Below, in pieces: positions 1 through 5,688 of a DNA stretch of 8,659 nucleotides. The notes beneath the pieces were generated by a model that saw only the letters and a program-made list of their open reading frames with translations, was not told the DNA's origin and ran no database searches. The position numbers were made by a program, and so were the translations under genes. Every line of letters starts with the position of its first letter. The stretch's first letter is position 1. This DNA is from an uncultured Clostridia bacterium. GTDB lineage: Bacteria > Bacillota > Clostridia > Lachnospirales > Lachnospiraceae. The stretch spans positions 1 to 8,659 of the forward strand of contig CAMHMG010000125.1 in NCBI GenBank assembly GCA_946186175.1, given 5' to 3'.

Positions 1-38
1 ACCCCTCAGAATTATATCCTTTGAAACATCCCCATATA

Positions 39-66
39 CAATATTCCCAACCCCGTATGAATATTG
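39..66. other. Inverted repeat downstream of cheX
   Basis: Perfect 8-bp arms CAATATTC and GAATATTG are separated by 12 nt, about 35 bp beyond the cheX stop codon. It could be a weak terminator for cheX or a control site for a gene off the left edge. No T-run follows on either strand, so a terminator call is not secure. The rest of 1-101 shows no ORF; a TATAAT on the minus strand (11-16) lacks a good -35. Confidence 0.3.
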
Positions 67-101
67 CTCTTAACTGTTCAATACAAATCTAAACACCTGC
101 A

Positions 102-578
102 TTACTCTTCATATACGCAAATATATATCTCGATATAAGTCTTATCTTCAAGCATCATAGGAACCTTTATAGGTTGTATATCTGCCTGAATCATAAGATT
201 ATTGCCTACTAATGAAATCGGTGGAGTAATGTCAATTATCTTTCCCTGAGTAGAAAACACTGTTGCAGTATTACCCAATATCATATTACTTAACTCATTA
301 AGAGCTGAACAAGCCATCTCATCCAATTCTGCAACAGGCATTCCAAACATCATCTTACTCGCTATATCCTTAGCATTCTCTACCTCCATAGCTAATACAA
401 CCTGTCCCTTCATCTCTCCGACAATTCCCACTGTGATCGTATAGGTAGGATAATTAAATGAAAAATTAGCAAGCGATGGTCTACCTACTTTAAGGGTAAG
501 CTGTGTAACCGTTTCAAAAACACTGATGGTCGATTGAAGAAACGGATTAATGTTGTTAACATCCAATGCCTTCTTCAT
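102..578 (-). CDS. cheX: CheX-family chemotaxis phosphatase
   Basis: A 158-residue protein of the CheC/CheX/FliY superfamily, which dephosphorylates the response regulator CheY-P in the cytoplasm to end the chemotactic signal. The diagnostic phosphatase motif is ELSNMILGN at residues 95-103; E95 and N98 match the ExxN catalytic pair of CheX. There is one such motif, as in CheX, rather than the two usual in CheC. The preceding GIVGEMKGQVVLAME strand (51-65) and helix DIASKMMFGMPV (71-82) also fit the family fold. The ATG start is supported by an AAGGGGTG ribosome binding site at 583-590. The gene stands alone here, with no che or flagellar gene next to it, and has its own promoter. Its presence implies a chemotactic, probably flagellated host. 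Family assignment is firm; the target regulator is inferred. Confidence 0.88.
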   Translation of the reverse strand: MKKALDVNNINPFLQSTISVFETVTQLTLKVGRPSLANFSFNYPTYTITVGIVGEMKGQVVLAMEVENAKDIASKMMFGMPVAELDEMACSALNELSNMILGNTATVFSTQGKIIDITPPISLVGNNLMIQADIQPIKVPMMLEDKTYIEIYICVYEE

Positions 579-644
579 GTTTCACCCCTTTTCTGATTAT
601 TCAAAATGTCATTAACGACAATTATTTATCTCAATAATAAACAT

Positions 645-673
645 ATTATACATTAAACTCTCTCCTTAATCAA
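645..673 (-). promoter_or_regulatory. Sigma-A promoter for cheX
   Basis: On the minus strand, TTGATT (668-673) is followed after exactly 17 bp by a perfect TATAAT (645-650). This is about 67 bp upstream of the cheX start codon and points towards it. No sigma-28 (flagellar) promoter was seen here. Confidence 0.65.
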
Positions 674-703
674 ACAAAAATAGAAAGTTTTTTATTTTTT
701 TTA

Positions 704-732
704 TTTTTATTTATAAATTAATATGATATACT
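704..732 (+). promoter_or_regulatory. Possible cysE promoter
   Basis: A good -10, TATACT (727-732), lies in very AT-rich DNA about 68 bp upstream of cysE. The -35 at the right spacing is poor (TTTTTA, 704-709), although the T-rich tract upstream could help polymerase binding. No T-box or other leader RNA, which controls cys genes in some Firmicutes, is visible in the roughly 60-nt leader. Confidence 0.35.
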
Positions 733-799
733 GCATAATCATACTGAAAATGCTATATTATGATTATAAAAAACCACAATACAGCGGAGGAATTGTATT

Positions 800-1753
800 A
801 TGAATATAGATTTCTATGACTTATTACCGGAAATATCCAAAGCAATAAGCCGAAATTATCTTGAATCTGAATTGCTGATGGGGAAAACGGACAAACCGCT
901 TCCAACAAGAAGTGTAATAATTGAGATAATCAATGATTTAAGACAGCTTATGTTTCCCGGATATTTCAGTTCTGAAAACATTGATTCAGCCGGAGCCTCA
1001 TATTATACAGGACATATGCTTGCTGTGATCCATCACAAATTAAAAAAACAGATTGCTCTTGCGCTTGCTTACAATGATGACAGAGGCATTACAGCGACAA
1101 ATAATGAAATACTCTCTAAGTCGGAAGAAATATGTTGTAATTTCTTTAAAGAACTACCAAATGTTCAAAAAATGCTTTTATTAGACGCCCAGGCAGGATA
1201 TGATGGTGATCCTGCCGCCGACAGTCGCGAACAGGTAATTTTTTCGTACCCGGGATTATATGCAATATTTGTTTATAGAATAGCTCATGAACTTTATAAA
1301 ATGAAGGTACCATTTATTCCACGAATAATGACCGAACATGCACACAGCAAAACCGGAATTGACATTAACTCCGGAGCCACTATCGGAAAATATTTCTTCA
1401 TGGATCATGGCACAGGAATAGTAATCGGTGAAACTACTATAATCGGTGATTATGTCAAACTATATCAGGGTGTAACCTTAGGTGCATTAAGTACCAGGGG
1501 CGGTCAGCATTTAGCAGGTATCAAAAGACACCCTACAATCGGAGACCGTGTAACTATATATTCTAATGCAACCGTGCTTGGCGGCGAAACCGTAATCGGC
1601 GCAGATTCGGTTATCGGTGGTGGTGCATTTATCACTTCATCAATACCTGAAAAAACAAGAGTTTCAGTAACACCACCGGAGCTCTCCATCAAGAATGACA
1701 CTAATAATAAAACTTCTGAATTATCAGCTACAAACTATATATACGAAATATAA
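800..1753 (+). CDS. cysE: Serine O-acetyltransferase, EpsC type
   Basis: Transfers acetyl from acetyl-CoA to L-serine to make O-acetylserine, the carbon skeleton that O-acetylserine sulfhydrylase turns into cysteine. The 317-residue protein has a helical N-terminal domain (about 1-175) and a C-terminal left-handed beta-helix of hexapeptide repeats (about 186-288). Catalytic residues are visible by comparison with E. coli CysE: D188 in TGIDI, H203 in MDHGTGIVIGET, and H244 in KRHPTIG. The loop STRGGQHLAG (231-240) is the insertion that separates EpsC-type enzymes from E. coli CysE. The ATG follows GGAGG at 786-790 with ideal spacing. No cysK lies alongside. The last 20 or so residues are polar and probably disordered. 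The symbol epsC is sometimes used for this subtype, but no exopolysaccharide genes are nearby, so a cysteine role is preferred. Confidence 0.93.
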   Translation: MNIDFYDLLPEISKAISRNYLESELLMGKTDKPLPTRSVIIEIINDLRQLMFPGYFSSENIDSAGASYYTGHMLAVIHHKLKKQIALALAYNDDRGITATNNEILSKSEEICCNFFKELPNVQKMLLLDAQAGYDGDPAADSREQVIFSYPGLYAIFVYRIAHELYKMKVPFIPRIMTEHAHSKTGIDINSGATIGKYFFMDHGTGIVIGETTIIGDYVKLYQGVTLGALSTRGGQHLAGIKRHPTIGDRVTIYSNATVLGGETVIGADSVIGGGAFITSSIPEKTRVSVTPPELSIKNDTNNKTSELSATNYIYEI

Positions 1754-1760
1754 TGATACC

Positions 1761-1785
1761 GGTGCCAAAAGATACTTTTGACACC
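1761..1785 (+). terminator. Hairpin after cysE, possible weak terminator
   Basis: The arms GGTGCCAAAAG and CTTTTGACACC form an 11-bp stem with one C-A mismatch and a 3-nt loop ATA, 8 bp after the cysE stop. The stem is strong, but no T-run follows, so intrinsic termination may be inefficient. The right arm also contains a perfect TTGACA (1778-1783). Confidence 0.45.
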
Positions 1786-1810
1786 TATCTCATGATAAGG
1801 AACATAAAAT

Positions 1811-1946
1811 GTAACTGTCCAGGTAGTATCTTTCATTTACTGCAAGATACGTACGAAAAGGCAAACTTTACGATACAACAGGCATACTGGAATGTGCGTA
1901 AGCACTGAGCCTTTTGCGTATCTATGAAGCATAGCTGAATAGATAC
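1811..1946 (+). repeat. 136-bp structured repeat, copy A
   Basis: Aligns without gaps over all 136 positions to copy B at 5546-5681 (minus strand), with 112 identical bases counted by eye. Element positions 68-85 and 106-136 are invariant. Hairpin 1 (1826-1850) has arms GTATCTTTCA and TGCAAGATAC with a 5-nt loop and one mismatch. Relative to copy B, two pairs in this stem change on both sides (T-A for A-T, T-A for C-G). The terminal hairpin (1918-1946) has an 8-bp stem GTATCTAT/ATAGATAC, then a tandem GA/GA internal loop, an AGC/GCT stem and an ATA loop. Copy A can also pair AAAAGGC (1856-1862) with GCCTTTT (1909-1915). No ORF is kept between copies. It lies between cysE and the ABC-F gene, on the same strand as both. 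A structured RNA or an RNA-like mobile repeat is inferred; the family is unknown to me. Confidence 0.82.
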
Positions 1947-1976
1947 CATAAAATAATTAAAATACAGGTAAGAACA

Positions 1977-3881
1977 ATGGTACTAGGATGTCAAAACATT
2001 ACAAAAGCATATGGAACTACAGAAATTTTAAACGAAGTTAATTTTCATATTGAAACAAAAGAGAAAATTGCCATAGTCGGCATTAATGGCGCCGGCAAAT
2101 CTACTTTACTTAAAATAATAGCAAATGAGGAAGAACCCGACAGCGGCGCAATAAACCTGGCAAAAGATATTACCATAGGCTATCTTGCACAGCATCAGGA
2201 ACAATTTTACAAACAAACCATTTACGAGGAATTATTAAGCGCCAAAAAAGACGTTATAAAGCTTGAGGAAACATTGAGACAACTTGAAAATGATATAGAG
2301 ACACTCACCGGAGATGAGTTAGAATCTGCACTTAATTTGTATGCCCGTCTTAATCATACATTTGAAATGCAGGATGGCTACGCGTTTGAAAGTCAGATCA
2401 TGGGAGTACTCAAAGGACTTGGCTTTAATGAAGATGATATCAATCGTCCTATAAGTGAATTATCCGGAGGACAGAAAACAAGAATCTCTCTCGGAAGATT
2501 ACTTCTATCCCGTCCTGATATCATTCTGCTTGATGAGCCTACTAACCACCTCGATCTTTCAAGCACCTTATGGCTTGAAAACTATCTCAAAAACTATGAC
2601 GGTGCTGTAATAATAGTATCACATGACCGATATTTTCTTGATAAGATCGTAACAAAAGTCTATGAAATCGAGAATACTCATGGAACCATGTATCACGGCA
2701 ATTACAGCTACTATTCAAAAAAACGTGAAGAAGTACGTCTTTCAAATTACAAAGCATATATGAATCAGCAAGCCTATATCAAGCACCAGGAAGATGTTAT
2801 TGCCAAGCTGAAACAATTCAATCGTGAGAAATCCATCAAACGTGCCGAAAGCCGCGAGAAAATGCTTGATAAGATAGAACAACTTGAAAAACCTCAGGAA
2901 GTTAGAGATGACATGAAGCTGTCTTTAGTTCCCGATATTGAAAGCGGCAATGATGTCCTATTAATAGAAGGACTTACAAAATCATATTCTGCCACTCCTC
3001 TATTTGAAAATATCAGTATGGATATCAAGCGTGGTGAACGTGTTGCTTTGATAGGTAATAACGGAACCGGCAAAACAACGATTCTAAAGATTATTAACCA
3101 GTTAACTTCCAAAGACAGCGGTAAAATAATCTTAGGCTCTCAGGTTCATATAGGTTACTATGATCAGGAGCATCAGATACTTCATCCTGAAAAAACTATT
3201 TTCGATGAACTGCATGATGCCTATCCTGATATGACTAACACAAAGGTCCGTAACATATTAGCAGCTTTTTTATTTACCGGCGATGAGGTGTTCAAACAGA
3301 TAAATGAGCTAAGCGGCGGTGAACGCGGTCGTGTAAGCCTTGCAAAGCTTATGCTTGCAGGCGCTAACTTTCTAATCTTAGATGAGCCCACAAACCACTT
3401 AGACATTACTTCAAAAGAGATATTGGAAAATGCCCTTACCGGTTACACCGGAACCGTACTATATGTATCTCACGACAGATATTTTATCAACCGCACTGCG
3501 ACAAGAGTACTTGAACTATCATCAGACGGTATCACCTCTTTTCTTGGAAATTATGATGATTATTTATATGAAAAAGAAAAGCTGGCTATCAATAATTCTA
3601 CTATAAATGAAACTAAGGAGTTAAAAGAAACCGAAAATAAACGCGATTGGAAATTGGCCAAAGAAGAACAGGCCAAAGAACGAAAGCGTCAAAATGATAT
3701 TAGAAAAACAGAGTCTAAGATTGAGGTACTCGAAAACGAAATCGAAAGCTTGAATGAAGAAATGAACCTACCTGAAAATGCTACCAATTCAGCAAAGCTT
3801 AACGAACTAGCTCAAAAGCATGAAGAATTAACAAAAGAATTAGAAACTCTGTATGAAGAATGGGAAACTCTGTCAGAATAA
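1977..3881 (+). CDS. ABC-F family ATPase, YdiF-like
   Basis: A soluble protein with two ATP-binding cassettes and no membrane segment. ABC-F proteins bind the ribosomal E site and act on translation; some protect ribosomes from antibiotics. NBD1 has Walker A GINGAGKST (35-43), signature LSGGQ (162-166), Walker B ILLDE with catalytic E187, and SHDRYF (215-220). The charged inter-domain linker (about 240-310), which reaches towards P-site tRNA in this family, is present. NBD2 has GNNGTGKTT (360-368), LSGGE (445-449), LILDE (466-470) and SHDRYF (498-503). A Lys/Glu-rich coiled coil follows (about 550-634). The 634-residue length and architecture resemble B. subtilis YdiF, a housekeeping ABC-F. 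I see no reason to call it a resistance determinant, but sequence alone does not exclude that. The ATG is preceded by a modest AGGTAAG (1966-1972). The leader starts just after repeat copy A. Confidence 0.92.
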   Translation: MVLGCQNITKAYGTTEILNEVNFHIETKEKIAIVGINGAGKSTLLKIIANEEEPDSGAINLAKDITIGYLAQHQEQFYKQTIYEELLSAKKDVIKLEETLRQLENDIETLTGDELESALNLYARLNHTFEMQDGYAFESQIMGVLKGLGFNEDDINRPISELSGGQKTRISLGRLLLSRPDIILLDEPTNHLDLSSTLWLENYLKNYDGAVIIVSHDRYFLDKIVTKVYEIENTHGTMYHGNYSYYSKKREEVRLSNYKAYMNQQAYIKHQEDVIAKLKQFNREKSIKRAESREKMLDKIEQLEKPQEVRDDMKLSLVPDIESGNDVLLIEGLTKSYSATPLFENISMDIKRGERVALIGNNGTGKTTILKIINQLTSKDSGKIILGSQVHIGYYDQEHQILHPEKTIFDELHDAYPDMTNTKVRNILAAFLFTGDEVFKQINELSGGERGRVSLAKLMLAGANFLILDEPTNHLDITSKEILENALTGYTGTVLYVSHDRYFINRTATRVLELSSDGITSFLGNYDDYLYEKEKLAINNSTINETKELKETENKRDWKLAKEEQAKERKRQNDIRKTESKIEVLENEIESLNEEMNLPENATNSAKLNELAQKHEELTKELETLYEEWETLSE

Positions 3882-3928
3882 TAGAAACAGATTATAGATA
3901 CTCATTTATCATTGTGCAATTCAAAAAG

Positions 3929-3975
3929 GATGATACATATTTGTTCAACATGGAACAAAGAAAGATGATACATAT
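3929..3975 (+). repeat. Direct repeat that duplicates a terminator arm
   Basis: The 12-mer GATGATACATAT occurs at 3929-3940 and again at 3964-3975. Both copies can pair with ATATGTATCATC in the right arm of the terminator that follows. Between them, TTTGTTC (3940-3946) and GAACAAA (3953-3959) form a 7-bp hairpin with a 6-nt loop. Two competing left arms for one right arm are therefore possible. Confidence 0.65.
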
Positions 3976-4011
3976 TATCCATAGACAGGATTAATATGTA
4001 TCATCTTTTTT
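3961..4011. terminator. Bidirectional rho-independent terminator
   Basis: A perfect 17-bp stem, AAAGATGATACATATTA (3961-3977) with TAATATGTATCATCTTT (3992-4008), encloses a 14-nt loop. On the plus strand the stem ends in a run of six T (4006-4011). On the minus strand it ends in TTTCTTT. It sits between the convergent ABC-F and icd genes and can end transcripts from both. Confidence 0.88.
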
Positions 4012-4060
4012 CATACCTGCTTATTCAGTTTACAATCAGCAGATTAAATATGTAGCAGAT

Positions 4061-5269
4061 TTATAACAATTGTTCAAGCTCTTCTTTAATTGCTTTGATG
4101 AATCCTTCAGAATTAAGAACGGTTGGATTCTCAATTGTAGTAATAAGCGCAAGGTCTTTGGTCATCTTTCCTGACTCAATAACACCAAGCGTTGCCTTTT
4201 CAAGCTTGTCAGCAAAATCAGAAAGCTCCGGAATATTATCAAGCTCTCCTCTTTTTCTAAGCGCTCCGGTCCATGCAAATATAGTTGCAACAGAATTGGT
4301 AGATGTCTCTTCTCCCTTTAAATGTTTGTAATAATGTCTCTGTACTGTCCCATGTGCAGCCTCATACTCATATACACCTGTTGGTGATACAAGCACCGAA
4401 GTCATCATTGCAAGTGAACCAAATGCAGACGATACCATGTCAGACATTACATCACCATCGTAATTCTTACATGCCCAGATAAATCCGCCCTCTGCCTTCA
4501 TAACACGTGCTACAGCATCATCGATCAATGTATAGAAATACTCAATACCTGCAGCTTTGAATTTCTCGTCATACTCTGCGTCATATATCTCCTGGAAGAT
4601 ATCTTTGAATCTGTGATCATATTTCTTAGAAATAGTATCCTTTGTTGCAAACCATACAGACTGTTTTGTATCAAGTGCGTAATTAAAACATGCTCTCGCA
4701 AAGCTTTCTATTGAATCATCAAGATTGTGCATTCCCTGAATAACACCGGGACCCTTAAACTCATGAATTGTTTCTCTGATCTCTGTCCCGTCTTCGCCTG
4801 TGAACACAAGCTCAGCCTTACCTGCTCCCGGCACTCTTATCTCTGAATTCTTATATACATCACCATAAGCATGTCTTGCAAGTGTAATAGGTTTCTTCCA
4901 GTTCTTTACACAAGGCTCGATTCCCTTAACAATGATTGGTGCACGAAATACTGTTCCATCAAGTGCTGCTCTTATTGTACCGTTAGGTGACTTCCACATC
5001 TCTTTAAGGTTATACTCTGTCATACGTGCTGCATTAGGTGTGATAGTAGCACACTTAACAGCAACTCCATATTTCTTAGTTGCCTCTGCACTGTCGAATG
5101 TAACCTGATCATTTGTTTCATTTCTATGCTCTAACCCAAGATCATAGTATTCCGTCTTTAAATCTATGAATGGTATCAGAAGCTCATCCTTGATCATCTT
5201 CCATAAGATTCGTGTCATCTCATCTCCGTCCATCTCTACTAACGGTGTTGTCATTGCTATTTTGCTCAT
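4061..5269 (-). CDS. icd: NADP-dependent isocitrate dehydrogenase, eukaryote-like subfamily
   Basis: Oxidises and decarboxylates isocitrate to 2-oxoglutarate with reduction of NADP, feeding glutamate synthesis and supplying NADPH. The 402-residue protein follows human IDH1-type enzymes rather than E. coli Icd. VEMDGDEMTRILW (11-23), SPNGTIR (94-100) and R109 and R132 for isocitrate binding are all present. The catalytic and metal positions equivalent to IDH1 K212, D252, D275 and D279 are K210, D250, D273 and D277. EAAHGTVQRHYYKHLKGEETSTN (303-325) carries the NADP-binding R-H pair (R311, H312) expected in the NADP enzyme. The ATG follows AGGAGG (5281-5286). It is 28 bp downstream of the small ORF at 5298-5444 and is probably cotranscribed with it. 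No citrate synthase or aconitase gene is in view. Confidence 0.95.
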   Translation of the reverse strand: MSKIAMTTPLVEMDGDEMTRILWKMIKDELLIPFIDLKTEYYDLGLEHRNETNDQVTFDSAEATKKYGVAVKCATITPNAARMTEYNLKEMWKSPNGTIRAALDGTVFRAPIIVKGIEPCVKNWKKPITLARHAYGDVYKNSEIRVPGAGKAELVFTGEDGTEIRETIHEFKGPGVIQGMHNLDDSIESFARACFNYALDTKQSVWFATKDTISKKYDHRFKDIFQEIYDAEYDEKFKAAGIEYFYTLIDDAVARVMKAEGGFIWACKNYDGDVMSDMVSSAFGSLAMMTSVLVSPTGVYEYEAAHGTVQRHYYKHLKGEETSTNSVATIFAWTGALRKRGELDNIPELSDFADKLEKATLGVIESGKMTKDLALITTIENPTVLNSEGFIKAIKEELEQLL

Positions 5270-5297
5270 AATTAATTAGTCCTCCTGCTTATTATCT

Positions 5298-5444
5298 TTA
5301 TTCATCTTCATCCTCGTCTCCACCTTTCTGTCCCATTACGAACAAAGCGGCAACGACGACAATAGAAATGATCATACATATAGCTATTAGCCACGGTTTT
5401 GATGTATCACCTGTATTTGCAATTCCAATTAAATATTGAAGCAT
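5298..5444 (-). CDS. 48-residue single-TM small protein
   Basis: The ORF reads ATG to TAA through 48 codons, with GGGAGAGG about 5 nt before the ATG, so translation is likely. The protein starts MLQYLIGIANTGDTSKPW, continues with a hydrophobic segment (about 18-37: WLIAICMIISIVVVAALFVM), and ends in a highly acidic tail, GGDEDEDE. The TGD followed by a TM helix resembles sortase-type sorting signals. However, a true signal would sit at the C-terminus of an exported protein and end in basic residues, and this one has no signal peptide and an acidic end. It lies 28 bp upstream of icd on the same strand, behind its own promoter. The function is unknown; a small membrane regulator or a protein of the small 'sortase B sorting domain-like' type are both guesses. 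Confidence 0.72.
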   Translation of the reverse strand: MLQYLIGIANTGDTSKPWLIAICMIISIVVVAALFVMGQKGGDEDEDE

Positions 5445-5478
5445 TATATCCTCTCCCTTCAACATTTCAAATCACTCA

Positions 5479-5532
5479 GGCAATTGCACAACTCTAAAAA
5501 GAAAATCTATAGTTTCGCAATTACCTTTTCAA
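5479..5532 (-). promoter_or_regulatory. Promoter and overlapping dyad upstream of the small ORF and icd
   Basis: On the minus strand, TTGAAA (5527-5532) and TAGATT (5504-5509) are 17 bp apart, giving a reasonable sigma-A promoter about 60 bp upstream of the small ORF. Arms GGTAATTGC (5517-5525) and GCAATTGCC (5479-5487) form a 9-bp inverted repeat with one T-G pair. The upstream arm lies in the spacer and the downstream arm after the likely start site, so a protein operator or an RNA fold are both possible. The promoter begins 14 bp beyond the end of repeat copy B. Confidence 0.45.
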
Positions 5533-5545
5533 AACATTAATAATT

Positions 5546-5681
5546 GTATCTATTCAGCTATGCTTCATAGATACGCGACAAGCATGGTATTTACGTACAT
5601 TCCAGTATGCCTGTAGTATCGTGAAATGTACATTTTTCTACGAATCTCGCAGTGAATGCGAGATTCTACCTGAACAGTTAC
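5546..5681 (-). repeat. 136-bp structured repeat, copy B
   Basis: Second full copy, read on the minus strand, with exactly the same length as copy A. Hairpin 1 (5642-5666) is perfect here: GAATCTCGCA pairs with TGCGAGATTC around the loop TTCAC. A central stem is also good: GTACATTTC (5623-5631) pairs with GGAATGTAC (5595-5603), with one T-G pair. The weaker counterpart in copy A keeps the second pair as C-G in place of T-A. The terminal hairpin (5546-5574) is identical to that of copy A. The copy starts 7 bp after the hydrogenase stop codon, on the same strand, and ends just upstream of the promoter of the small ORF and icd. A short ORF crosses it, but its reading is not kept in copy A, so I treat it as non-coding. 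Confidence 0.82.
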
Positions 5682-5688
5682 TAATAAT

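Noticed and set aside
69..80. TTAACTGTTCAA, resembling the first bases of repeat copy B (TAACTGTTCA)
   Set aside because: Ten matching bases only; neither GGTAG nor hairpin 1 follows, so it is most likely chance.
732..799. Cysteine-responsive T-box or other riboswitch before cysE
   Set aside because: The leader is only about 60 nt, with no T-box sequence, specifier stem or terminator hairpin.
1811..1946. Repeat as a MITE with terminal inverted repeats
   Set aside because: The two ends (GTAACTGT and ATAGATAC) are not inverted repeats of each other and no target-site duplication is visible at either copy. A mobile origin is still possible by another mechanism.
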